Below the pieces are notes generated by a model. That model was not told the origin of the DNA. It searched no databases and was given only the letters and a program-made list of their open reading frames with translations. Source: Fremontodendron californicum (Eukaryota > Streptophyta > Magnoliopsida > Malvales > Malvaceae). From it: a stretch of 64,000 nucleotides of DNA. This document shows, in pieces, positions 21,147-31,349 of this stretch (positions within the stretch are counted from its first letter, which is position 1; the number at the start of each line of letters is the position of its first letter). The stretch is taken from the NCBI GenBank assembly GCA_030761205.1, contig JAULJL010000041.1:3544001-3608000 (forward strand), in the 5' to 3' direction. The translations under genes were made by a program, and so were the position numbers.

Positions 21147-21683
21147 CTATGAGTCGAGGATATGCTTCCCATCCAGTTTTCTTACAAGCTGGCAAACAGG
21201 GTCTTTTAACATCAGATTCCCAAGATGTTGCCATTCCCTTTGGAATTGCGGCCATAAATCAAGAATTTCTCTTTGTACGTCTCCACTAGGATGCGTCTCA
21301 AGAGAAAGTTGGATATTACCCAAATTCTCCTTACTCAGTCCATCCTTAATGAATTCAATTTTATCATCTCGATTAGAGGACGGAATCCCAATAGAACGAC
21401 ATTTACCGTTACACGTCCATCGTGCACATTTGTGGCAATTTGAACTCATGCGCTTTGCTCGTCGCTTCTTTGCAAAAGTGCTTCTACCTGTACCTGGTAA
21501 ATGCAAAACAGGAAGATATTCATCTTCACGTACCTTGGCTTCAATTATCCAACGTATGTCTGCAGGAATCCCTTTGTGCATAAGCATTCTTAATCTTTCA
21601 AATCGAACTTGGTAAAGCTTCAGTAAAATATTTCGAGGAAAAGGAGGAAATCGTTTCTGCAATCTTGTGAGAATATCATCCAT
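21147..21683 (-). CDS. ORF-X: virus-like cysteine-rich nucleic-acid-binding protein (element C)
   Basis: 178 aa, intact, one visible difference from the common form (Ala for Gly near residue 41). Basic block 66-78 and Cys 83, 86, 91, 95 are present. The frame is open 19 codons further upstream, but the pyrimidine tract and CAGG directly before MDDIL mark the conserved start. Confidence 0.6.
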   Translation of the reverse strand: MDDILTRLQKRFPPFPRNILLKLYQVRFERLRMLMHKGIPADIRWIIEAKVREDEYLPVLHLPGTGRSTFAKKRRAKRMSSNCHKCARWTCNGKCRSIGIPSSNRDDKIEFIKDGLSKENLGNIQLSLETHPSGDVQREILDLWPQFQREWQHLGNLMLKDPVCQLVRKLDGKHILDS

Positions 21684-22188
21684 CCTGAAAAAAAAATGAA
21701 ACAAATTGAAAGAGAAATTGGAAGAGAAATTTATATACAATATCAGTTTTGTGGGTAGCTGATGGAACCGATTTAAATAATCACGGAGTACCGTTATCCG
21801 CCATTTAACCGGGGTTAAAAAAATTAAAAATTATATTTACATCTAGTTATTTTCGAAACAAGGATCAGAAAGAAAAACAACATAAAAATACTCAAAAACA
21901 AAACACTCTAAATAAAATCCTAAATTCTTCCCCCCACACATAATTCTTACATTGTCATTAATGTAATGCTATTAATCCCAAATGAAAGAATCATGTGTAA
22001 GTGAAAAGAACTAATAAACAAAATAAACCTATGCAGCCTAAATGAACTTAGAAACACTAAACACAATTAGCAAAGAAACATAAGAAAAAGATAAAGAAAA
22101 AGAGAGCAAATCTGAGGATGGCAGTTTGGCAATGCTTTCACTAATTAGGCTGCCTCCCCCAATTAGCACTTGATTTAGTGTTTTGAAC

Positions 22189-23127
22189 CTAACCAACACC
22201 CCTTCTTGGCATTTTAGGCTTGTCAGGCTCATACATGAAATTTCCCAAATTTATGCGTTTGAGAGGAAGCTTTCTTTGCACAACAGTGGATGCATTCTCC
22301 ATTACAAGTATTATTCCATCATCCTTTGTGGTGCATATGTCATCGAGGAATGGAGCATATTTTGATACTTGTTGAATGACCTCCACAAACAAGTTGTTTA
22401 AGGTTTCCGGCATGTGTTGTTCATGTTCTTCCTCCTTGAACTTTGCAAATCTACTAGGAAAAGGTGGAGAAGAAACATTAGTAAAAAGTGGAACCTTAAA
22501 CGTTACCTCAGGTGCCGAAATACTCTTATTTGGATCATTGGCTTCATTATCCTCAAGAATAGAATTCATCTCTAATTTTGTCTCATCCTCATCTTGTTCC
22601 TCATTCCTCAAGGTCACAATAGTAGTATTCTCCTTTGGGTTAATCATTGTTTGGGCAGGGAGTTCTTCAGATCTTTGTGCTACCCATCCCACCATACTAC
22701 TAGTCAATTGGATCATTTGCTTTTCCAAACTCTGGATGCTTGCCCTTGTTTCCTGTTGAAATTGCAATGTATCAGTAACAAGAGAATAGACAAGATCTTC
22801 TAAAGAAGTACCTGAGTTTTGAGTCATATGTGGTGGTTGAAAAAGATCTGGTTCTTGGGACCATGATTGATTGAAGCTAGATGGATGAGTGTAATTGGCA
22901 TAAGGATCTACTTCTTGGTAATTTTTCGAGTAGCCATAATTAGTATGATCCCACCATCCCTCATGGTAAGTGTTTGAGTAATGATCATACTGTTGGTCTT
23001 GGAACACTTGATGGCCTTGACATCCTCCCATGGCCAATTGTTGAACTGGGAAGGTGAGATTGGCTTGTTGATTCTCCATGTTCATGTATGCCACCAACTC
23101 TTCAAGTGTTAGATTGCTCAATTCCAT
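22189..23127 (-). CDS. 312-aa Gag fragment protein (element C)
   Basis: Starts MELSNL at 23127 and ends PRRGVG. The open frame runs further upstream through the primer-binding site to 23352, which is an artefact of lacking stops. Intact, same length as in A, P2, F and G, with no zinc knuckle or protease. Confidence 0.75.
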   Translation of the reverse strand: MELSNLTLEELVAYMNMENQQANLTFPVQQLAMGGCQGHQVFQDQQYDHYSNTYHEGWWDHTNYGYSKNYQEVDPYANYTHPSSFNQSWSQEPDLFQPPHMTQNSGTSLEDLVYSLVTDTLQFQQETRASIQSLEKQMIQLTSSMVGWVAQRSEELPAQTMINPKENTTIVTLRNEEQDEDETKLEMNSILEDNEANDPNKSISAPEVTFKVPLFTNVSSPPFPSRFAKFKEEEHEQHMPETLNNLFVEVIQQVSKYAPFLDDICTTKDDGIILVMENASTVVQRKLPLKRINLGNFMYEPDKPKMPRRGVG

Positions 23128-23279
23128 CGTTTTTTTATTTTTTTTTTTATTTTTTTTCAAAATTTGATCAGAAAAACCCGTATGTACAAGAAAATAAAAC
23201 TCATTAGAACTGAAAATAAGAATAAACCAAGTAACAAATAAACTAAAGAAAACAATCCCCGGCAACGGCGCCAAAAATT

Positions 23280-25371
23280 TGATGCACCCAAAAGAGTGTA
23301 TCTTATTTAACCTTGCACTAAAAAGATCAATTGTAAGTATAGTAGTTAGCAAGGGTCGAGTCCTCAGGGATTGGGTTTTAATTTATGAGTTATTAGTTTA
23401 TAACTTACATTCAAAGAAAACAATAAAAGAAAAGGGGTTTTTGAAGCCAGATTTAAACTAAAGTAAAGAATAAGAATAAGATGCAAGGCGGTATAACCAG
23501 CCAATAAAAATATATATACTAAATTAGGCGGTATAACCAGCCAATAAAAATATATATACTAAATTAGGCGGTATAACCAGCCAATAAAAATAAAACAAAG
23601 TTAATATACAAATTAGGCGGTATAACCAGCCAATAAAAATAAATATACTTTTAAAAATAAACAAACTAGAAAAGTAAGAAAACAAGTAAGTAAGACGAAT
23701 CAAATATGAAAAATATGGTTAAGGTTTCATTCTCCACCACTAGACATCATTAAGAATCAATTTCATATCTATCAACATTAACCAACTATCAAAGTTAACA
23801 ACCGTAGATAACAACAAGCTCTGTTATCCCAATCTTTCCTTAGTTTGTTGTTAAATAGAACAAGCTCTCTATTTAATCTCTAACCATCAAACAACCTAGA
23901 ATAAGCTCTCTAAGTTCAATTTAATGGCAGCTTTATGATGAGAAAGATAGGTTGATCTAAGCAACAAACACATAAGCTCGGATTGTTCAACTTAGGTTAT
24001 GTTCCACTTTGCAATTATTGAAAACTTGACCATAATCATTAATCACAAATTGCCACTTATGAATAGGAAATCAAGACAATTACACGGATCAAGACTCCTA
24101 AACTAGCAATAGATAATTATCAAGATCTATCTAGTTGTACACCTAAACAAATCAAGTCAACATCATGAACAATTCTTGTAGAAGAACATAAGCAACTTTG
24201 ATAGAAAATTAATGATAGATAGAATCTGAAAATCAATTATAAAACATGTCTAGGGCTTTGAAATCACCCTTAACCAAATAGAAGTTTAGCCTAGCATAGG
24301 CATTGTAAACATAAACATAAAATTAAAGAAAATCTAAGAAGAAAATAAAAGAAAGAAAGAAGAAGAGGAAGAATATTAATTATCCAACCTCTTGCTCTCT
24401 CTAAAGAAAAAGAAAACTAGAGAAAAGAAAGAAAACTAGAGAAAAGAAAGAAGAAGAAAACTTAGAGAATTTTATTAAAATGGCTAATATCCTACCTATG
24501 TACAATATGATCCTCTACAATCATCCAAGGCCCTCTATTTATACACATTTTGGAAGGCTAAATGACAAGAGACAAGCTTTACAAATTTCAAAGGTAGGTA
24601 TAATAGGTGGGTGAATTTTTCTAACAATTTTCGTCATATTGTATGACAATTTTGATCATCCAACTTGATGGTCGATTTCGTCAATATTGGAGGCCTGATC
24701 TGATCACATGGTCTTCTAGAAAAAGGTTCCCCTATCAGTTACGGATCCATAGCCGTTGGAATCAGCTCATTTTCTGATGTGGATAAGCAGATATGGGCAA
24801 AATACGAAAACATGTCAGCACAGACGTCATTGCACATCAGCCAACTTGATGGTCGATTTCGTCAATATTAGAGGCCTGATCTGATCATATGGTCTTCTAG
24901 ACAAAGGTTCCCGTATCAGTTACGGATCCATAGCCATTGGAATCAGCTCATTTGCTGATGTGGATAAGCAGATATGGGCAAAATACGAAAACAGGTCAGC
25001 ACAGACGTCATTGCACATCAGCCAACTTGATGGTCGATTTCGCTAGGGAAAACGACTCCGTTTCAAGAAGTATAAAACATGAAAAAGATAGATATGCCTC
25101 TTAGCTTTGCACGGCTACAAATTTCAGCCTTATTGCTTCAGTGAAACTCCAGATATAGCTGATATGGCAAAATGTGTCGGAACTGGAACTGAACTGGATT
25201 TGCCCTTAATTCTAGTAATCTGAAATCACTCAAAGAAACTTGTGAAAAACACCAAATTACATAAAAATATAAAAGATCATAAACACAATTAGACTAAACA
25301 ATAATAACTCGTATTTGACACAAAACAATAATAAAACATAACTAAAAACTATATAATTATACGAGTTATCA
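23280..25371 (-). repeat. 5' LTR of element C
   Basis: 2092 bp, equal in length to the 3' LTR, with the same duplicated 181-bp U3 unit and four-copy U5 minisatellite (about 23487-23640). The primer-binding site lies at 23256-23273. Confidence 0.95.
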
Positions 25372-25461
25372 AATGGTCATAGATTGAAGCCTTACTATGA
25401 GAACTTTTCAATACAAGATGTAGAGGAGTTTCCACTTTTTGAGCCAAATTATGTTGAATAA
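25372..25461 (+). pseudogene. Integrase C-terminal end of P1
   Basis: After the duplicated AATGG, pol resumes with a GHRLKPYYENF stretch and ends FEPNYVE followed by TAA at 25459-25461. It matches the end of P0 pol at 47095. The following 450 bp to ORF-X are noncoding and include the hairpin/G-run module at 25646-25682. Confidence 0.85.
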
Positions 25462-25645
25462 TAATGGCATGGGTCTAAGTTAGGCTGAGGACAATAAACC
25501 AAGCGCTTCTTGGGAGGCAACCCAAAAGGATGGAGAGCATCTATTATATCAGATTTGCATATTCCTTACTCTCCATCATTCTATCTGTTATTGTTTAATA
25601 GTTCTTTTCTCTTACATATAATTCTTGCATTGGGGGATAATAGCA

Positions 25646-25682
25646 TTACATTGAGGACAATGTAAAAATTATGTGTGGGGGG
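25646..25682 (+). other. Hairpin plus G-run module between pol and cassette (P1)
   Basis: TTACATTG-AGGA-CAATGTAA is a perfect 8-bp stem with a 4-base purine loop. It is followed 7 bases later by GTGTGGGGGG, which resembles the element's own polypurine tract. Equivalent modules lie after LOG at 27549 and 28059. Variants in other copies keep a 6-8 bp stem. Confidence 0.6.
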
Positions 25683-25914
25683 AAGAATTTAGGATTTTAT
25701 TTAGATTTTTTTGTTTTTGAGTCTTTTTAGGTTGTTTTTCTTTCTGATCCTTGTTTTGAAAATAACTAGATGTAAATATAATATTTTTTTTAACCCCGGT
25801 TAAATGGCGGATAACGGTACTCCGTGATTATTTAAGTCGGTTCCATCAGCTACCCACAAAACTGATATTGTATATAAATTTCTCTTTCAATTTCTCTTTC
25901 ATTTTTTTTTCAGG

Positions 25915-26451
25915 ATGGATGATATTCTCACACGATTGCAGAAACGATTTCCTCCTTTTCCTCGAAATATTTTACTGAAGCTTTACCAAGTTCGATTTGA
26001 AAGATTAAGAATGCTTATGCACAAAGGGATTCCTGGAGACATACGTTGGATAATTGAAGCCAAGGTACGTGAAGATGAATATCTTCCTGTTTTGCATTTA
26101 CCAGGTACAGGTAGAAGCACTTTTGCAAAGAAGCGACGAGCAAAGCGCATGAGTTCAAATTGCCACAAATGTGCACGATGGACGTGTAACGGTAAATGTC
26201 GTTCTATTGGGATTCCGTCCTCTAATCGAGATGATAAAATTGAATTCATTAAGGATGGACTGAGTAAGGAGAATTTGGGTAATATCCAACTTTCTCTTGA
26301 GACGCATCCTAGTGGAGACGTACAAAGAGAAATTCTTGATTTATGGCCACAATTCCAAAGGGAATGGCAGCATCTTGGGAATCTGATGTGAAAAGACCCT
26401 GTTTGCCAGCTTGTAAGAAAACTGGATGGGAAGCATATCCTCGACTCATAG
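25915..26451 (+). pseudogene. ORF-X of P1, truncated by a premature stop
   Basis: Protein matches the common form until a TGA at 26389-26391 that ends it at 158 aa. The frame after it is otherwise uninterrupted to the usual stop at 26449-26451. The basic block and Cys cluster lie before the stop, so a shortened protein with the binding region could still be made. The splice-acceptor-like TTTTCAG/G is directly before the ATG. This copy shows the cassette downstream of pol in a pol-bearing element. Confidence 0.75.
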
Positions 26452-26808
26452 AAGGCGTTTAAGCCGTTTCTGGACGTAAAACCAGAGGAAGATGTGAGCC
26501 ACAATCACAACTACAATAAATGACTTCTCAGCTTTTGGTTTGATTTGCAATATCTTCATTTCGGTTTAATTTACGTGTTGTTCGATTTGTGTAATTATTC
26601 TCGTTTTTTTTTTTGCATTGGTCTTTTACGGTTGATTTTTCTTCTCTTTTTGATTTTCTTCCTGAAATCACGCAAAAATCTTTTGTTAGGTTAACATTTT
26701 CTTCCGACAGGTCAAATACACTTTCGGCGACATTATTACTCTTGTCTGATTCACTACTCAGTCCTCAAACACCATGTACTCATTCTCTTTCAGGCACTCG
26801 AAAAAAAA

Positions 26809-27456
26809 ATGGAAAGTACTTCGTCCCAGCGCATTGAAACAATTTGTGTCTTTGGAGGTGCTTATCCAGGGAAAAATAAAATTTTAGCTGATGAAGCCAT
26901 AAGAGTTGGAGTAATACTTGCCCAACAAAAGATCCAGTTGATTTATGGAGGCGGTAGTACGGGTTTAATGGGAGCAGTCGCTACAGCAGCACACGCCGGA
27001 GGAAGTCCAGTTCTAGGAATCGTGCCAAAACTATTCACAGGTTTTTGTGGACCTACCGTGGGTAAGGAAATACAAGTCTGGAGTATCCCTGAACGGATGA
27101 CAATCATGTACCATTGTGCCGATGCATTCATTGCTTTACCAGGAGGTCTGGGTACATTGGAAGAAATAGCTTGCGTGGCTTCTTGGTCATCTTTGGTCAC
27201 AAAAAAGAAACCCATTGGTTTGCTAAATATTAATGGTTATTTTAGTAATTTGCTTTCATATTTAGATAATGCTGTGGAAAACGGATTCATGTTTTCAGAG
27301 GCAAGGAGAACCATAATTTCTACTACAACCATTGAAGATTTACTCAAAAAGCTCCAAGCTTATGAGTATTTACCTGCTACGGTTGTTTCGCAAACGCTCG
27401 GAAAAAGAAAAAGAGATATAGACAAGCAAGGAGTGGATTGCACTTTGTCTTTGTGA
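26809..27456 (+). CDS. LOG-type cytokinin riboside 5'-monophosphate phosphoribohydrolase (P1)
   Basis: 215 aa, intact frame. GGGSTGLMG, the Arg at 96 and PGGLGTLEE are all present. Differences from the common form include ETICVFGG, NKILADEA, TGFCGP, HCADAF and DIDKQG. The acceptor-like CTTTCAG ends at 26793, 15 bases before the ATG. The A-run between them differs in length from other copies, so any upstream fusion frame would not be conserved. Confidence 0.88.
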   Translation: MESTSSQRIETICVFGGAYPGKNKILADEAIRVGVILAQQKIQLIYGGGSTGLMGAVATAAHAGGSPVLGIVPKLFTGFCGPTVGKEIQVWSIPERMTIMYHCADAFIALPGGLGTLEEIACVASWSSLVTKKKPIGLLNINGYFSNLLSYLDNAVENGFMFSEARRTIISTTTIEDLLKKLQAYEYLPATVVSQTLGKRKRDIDKQGVDCTLSL

Positions 27457-27620
27457 CATTATCTAACATTTTGTTTGTTGTGTCTCAGTTATAATAAGTG
27501 GTTAGCAACCTCTGCAGGTAATATCTCCTAAATTCTACCTTTAAAATTTGACATTGGGGACAATGTCATATTTTAGTAGGGGTAAGGGACATATTTTGCT
27601 AATTGGTAAAAAAAAAAAAA

Positions 27621-27841
27621 ATTGTTGTGTTTTAAGCCATTTAGAAGCATTCATTCTGAACAAGGTCTGAGTAAGGGAGACTTGAGACATACCTTGTCAG
27701 TTTGATTTAATCTTTTCAAAAAAAAAAATATATATATATATATAATTGTTGTGTTTTAAGCCATTTAGAAGCATTCATTCTGAACAAGGTCTGAGTAAGG
27801 GAGACTTGAGACATACCTTGTCAGTTTGATTTAATCTTTTC
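27621..27841 (+). repeat. Tandem duplicate of a 97-bp hairpin unit
   Basis: Each unit starts TTGTTGTGTTTTAAGCC and ends GTCAGTTTGATTT. Inside, ACAAGGT and ACCTTGT pair across a 24-base loop. The units are separated by an A-run and a (TA)n tract. The same two-unit arrangement occurs in P2, C, E, F and G. Confidence 0.75.
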
Positions 27842-29475
27842 AAAAAAAAAAAAAACTATCTGGTCCGTTTATTATCTGCATGTGTTTTTGTTTTCTTTTA
27901 TTATTTTTATTTTTATGTTTATTTGTTAATTATTTGTTTAGTATTTTAGGATTATTTAGGTTGCATGAATTTGTTTTGTTCTGAGTCTTAGTTATTTCTA
28001 TTCTTATGTTATTAGTTCTTTTCTCTTACACATGATTCTTTCATTTGGGTTAATAGCATTACATTGAGGACAATGTAAGAATTAAGTGTGGGGGGAAGGA
28101 TTTAGGATTTCTTTTATTTTTGCCTATTATTTTTTTTTATGAGTCTTTAATATTATTATTATTATTAAAAATTTTAGTGTGTTTTAGTTTTTTTCTATAC
28201 TATGATGAGATATGAATTGCATAGGTCTAAAACTAGTCTAGTAGTGAGAAGATTTTTCATGAGAATTAAGCTTGATATCATTTTTCATGGAGCCAATGTT
28301 AATATGATATGTTGATTGAGAAAGAAGCATGTTTAGACTTAAAATTGACTTGTATAAACATCCTTGTGAGTTTTGAGCCTATATGATTGATGCATTATAC
28401 AAATCAATCTAATTTCTTTCTTGAGTGCTCTTATGATTACATGATTCTCTAGAACTTGCTTTAGACCTTGTTGAGACTATATTGATGCAAGTGACAACAT
28501 GAATATGATAGAGGCATTAGGATTTTTAGCCAGGGCCAAACAGCCATCCCTTATTGATGTTCCAAGAGAACACACCCTTAGTGAACCAATTTGAGCCTAC
28601 ATTGAATAAGCTATCTCTTTGGTAACCATAACTTGTCCCTAACCTAAATATACTTATATCTTTACCTTTGTTCCAAAGATGAATTAGCATGTTTTGAGAC
28701 ATGTTGCAAAGACAAGGAAGATCTATTGAAAATTTGGGTTAGAAACAAGAAATAAGTGTGGGGGAAAAGAAAAGAAAAGTCAAGAGAAAAAGAAAGGGAA
28801 TATTATGAAATATATATATATATATAATGAATCATCTCTTGAACTTCTAGTTAAAGAAAAGAAAAAGAATGTTACAAGGTTCGTTAGAATGAAGCAAAGG
28901 CTCAACATGAAATATTCAGCCTATGTGATTATGTACTTCTAAAGAATATTGAGAAGTTTTACTTGTATGATCTTATTATGTCTCTAAACTTTATGAACTC
29001 TTCAGAACCTTTGTGATATCTTTATCCTTTTGTTCTTTAACCACATTATAACCATTTGGCCCCATTACAGCCTTGAATAAAGACCTCTTGATTTATGAAG
29101 TTGTATGATCTAAATAGTGGAGAATAGGTGGACAAGCAAGCATATGGTAGAACTGTTTTCATGAGATTGATTGAGTGTAAACACTTTACCACTACTTTAA
29201 AGAATGAAAATCATGAGAGTATCCCATGTGAGTAGTTGAGAATAAGTTTGAATGTGCACTATTTTGATTGAAATATGTTATGTTAATATTGGCTTAACTC
29301 AAACAATTTACATTCAAGCATGATTTTTTGTGAAATTCTTTAAGCTATTGATTAGTTTATAAGACTTGTTCAAAGATTGTCTCTAATTTGTATTGAAAGG
29401 ATTAGGAGTAAATATTTTTAGTATACGTAGTTTATTTATATTTTAGTTTTTCAATGTTTGTGGGTATCGTTCTAG

Positions 29476-29524
29476 TAAACCCTCACGAGACTAAACTCGT
29501 CCACTAGGGACACCTAGGGGTTTA
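29476..29524 (+). ncRNA. Three-way-junction RNA fold upstream of the polypurine tract
   Basis: Outer stem TAAACCC (29476-29482) with GGGTTTA (29518-29524), 7 perfect pairs. Arm 1 is ACGAG-ACTAAA-CTCGT (29485-29500). Arm 2 is CTAGG-GACA-CCTAG (29504-29517). Copies on the minus strand lie at 18182-18230, 35213-35261, 43280-43328, 53128-53176 and 62901-62949, plus one split by element G (51125-51153 and 60017-60036). The few changes fall in linkers or convert a C-G to a U-G pair (35255). It is a structural call; no known RNA family is recognised. Confidence 0.5.
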
Positions 29525-29634
29525 AAGGCTTGTGTCACATGCTAAGTGCCACCGTGATTTCCAACGAAAGTGGATTAGATTAGATTTTCTTATTTTATTT
29601 TTATTTGTTTTTGCTCGAGGACTAGCAACAATCT

Positions 29635-29647
29635 AAGTGTGGGGGTG
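29635..29647 (+). other. Polypurine tract of P1
   Basis: AAGTGTGGGGGTG abuts the LTR start and would prime plus-strand DNA. Same tract on the minus strand at 18059, 35090, 43157, 53005 and 62778; variant tracts at 48645-48659 (P0) and 51000-51014 (Q). Confidence 0.8.
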
Positions 29648-31349
29648 TGGTAACTCGTATAATTATATAGTTTTTAGTTATGTTTTATTATTGTTTTGTG
29701 TCAAATACGAGTTATTATTGCTTAGTCTAATTGTGTTTATGATCTTTTATATTTTTATGTAATTTGGTGTTTTTTCACGAGTTTCTTTGAGTGATTTCAG
29801 ATTACTAGGTTAAATCAAGAATTAAGGGCAAATCCAGTTCAGTTCCAGTTCCGACACCTTTTGCCATATCAGCTATATCTGGAGTTTCACTGAAGCATTA
29901 AGGCTGAAAATTTTACAGTGCAAAGTTAAGAGGCATATCTATCTTTTTCATGCTTTACACTTCTTGAAACGGAGTCGTTTTCCCTAGCGAAATCAACCAA
30001 CAAGTTGGCTGATGTGCAATGACGTCTATGCTGACCACTTTTGGTATTTTGACCATATCTTCTGATCCACATCAGCAAATGAGCTGATTTCAACGGCTAT
30101 GGATCACAAACTGATAGGGGAAGATTTTTCTAGAAGACAATTTGATCAGATCAAGCCTCCAATATTGACAAAATCGACCATCAAGCTGGCTGATCAAAAT
30201 TGTCATACAATATGACGAAAATTGTTAGAAAAATGCACCCACCTATTATACCTACCTTTGAAATTTATAAAGCTTGTCTCTTGTCATTTAGCTCTCCAAA
30301 ATGTGTATAAATAGAGGGCCTTGGTTGATTGTAAGAGACATTGTAGATTGGTAGGATATTAGCCATTGTCATAAAATTCTCTAAGTTTTCTTCTTCTGTC
30401 TTTTCTCTAGTTTTCTTTTTCTTTAGAGAGAGCAAGAGGCTGGATAATTAATATTCTTCCTCTTCTTCTTCTTTCTTTCTTTTATTTTCTTCTTAGATTC
30501 TCTTTAATTTTATGTTTATGTTTACAATGCCTATGCTAGGCTAAATTTCTATTTGGTTAAGGGTGATTTCAAAGCCCTAGACATGTTTTATAATTGATTT
30601 TCAGATTCTATCTATCATTAATTTTCTATCAAAGTTGCTTATGTTCTTCTACAAGAATTGTTCATGATGTTATCTTGATTTATTTAGGTGTACAACTAGA
30701 TAGATCTTGATAATTATCTATTGCTAGTTTAGGAGTCTTGATCCGTGTAATTGTCTTGATTTCCTATTCATAAGTGGCAATTTGTGATTAATGATTATGG
30801 TCAAGTTTTCAATAATTGCAAAGTGGAACATAACCTAAGTTGAACAATCCGAGCTTATATGTTTGTTGCTTAGATCAACCTATCTTTCTCATCATAAAGC
30901 TGCCATTAAATTGAACTTAGAGAGCTTATTCTAGGTTGTTTGATGGTTAGAGATTAAATAGAGAGCTTGTTCTATTTAACGACGAACTAAGGAAAGATTG
31001 GGGTAACAGAGCTTGTTGTTATCTACGGTTGTTAACTTTGATAGCTAATTAATGCTGATAGATATGAAATTGATTCTTAATGATGTCTAGTGGTGGAGAA
31101 TGAAACCTTAACCATATTTTTAATATTTGATTATTCTTAATTACTTGTTTTCTCATTTTTATTATTTACTTTAATTTAAATCTGATTTCAAAAACCCCTT
31201 TTCTTTTATTGTTCTTGAATTTAAGTTTTAAACTATCAACTTATAAACTAAAACCCAATCCCTGAGGACTCGACCCTTGCTAACTACTATACTTACAATT
31301 GATCTTTTTAGTGCAAGGTTAAATAAGATACACTCTTTTGGGTGCATCA
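29648..31349 (+). repeat. 3' LTR of P1
   Basis: 1702 bp, starting TGGTAACTCG (one change from TGATAACTCG) and ending GGGTGCATCA. No U5 minisatellite. The MSA-type box is changed here (TTCAACGG). It is followed directly by P0 pol at AGTGA. Confidence 0.9.

Larger units (their letters stand above)
15967..25371 (-). mobile_element. Element C, complete pol-less Athila-type retrotransposon
   Basis: 9405 bp, flanked by the 5-bp target duplication AATGG (15962-15966 and 25372-25376). Two 2092-bp LTRs of the same length differ at only about three positions by eye, so insertion is recent. Content on the minus strand: primer-binding site (23256-23273), Gag fragment, ORF-X, LOG, 3' noncoding region, polypurine tract. 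All three ORFs are open, so C is the best-preserved copy of the accessory type. Confidence 0.95.
27457..29647 (+). other. 3' noncoding region of P1
   Basis: About 2.2 kb without a supported ORF. Contents in order: hairpin TGACATTG-GGGA-CAATGTCA (27549-27568) with a following G-run; two 97-bp tandem units (27621-27841) split by an A/TA run; hairpin (28059-28078) with AAGTGTGGGGGG; a conserved stretch also present in every other copy; another AAGTGTGGGGG near 28754; a three-way-junction fold (29476-29524); and the polypurine tract. A long 3' noncoding region is normal for Athila elements. Confidence 0.75.
5058..31349 (+). mobile_element. Element P1, pol-bearing Athila-type retrotransposon, interrupted and deleted
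   Basis: Visible pieces in order: end of 5' LTR (5058-5137), primer-binding site, gag-protease (5260-7644), then P2 inserted (7645-14260), RNase H-integrase (14261-15966), C inserted (15967-25371), integrase end (25372-25461), ORF-X (25915), LOG (26809), long 3' noncoding region and 3' LTR (29648-31349). Reverse transcriptase is missing, together with the right end of P2, so one deletion near 14260 removed both. That the left and right halves belong to one element is inferred from matching order and from LTRs lacking the U5 minisatellite. The sequence after its 3' LTR is P0 pol. Confidence 0.7.

Noticed and set aside
22376..22803. Ser/Cys-rich ORFs antisense to the Gag fragment (also 2336-2763, 39226-39591, 57263-57690)
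   Set aside because: Shadow frames of a Glu/Asp/Gln-rich protein; no domain, no start context.
29476..29524. Three-way junction as a hammerhead ribozyme or tRNA
   Set aside because: No CTGATGA and GAAA core boxes, and arm sizes and conserved tRNA bases do not fit.
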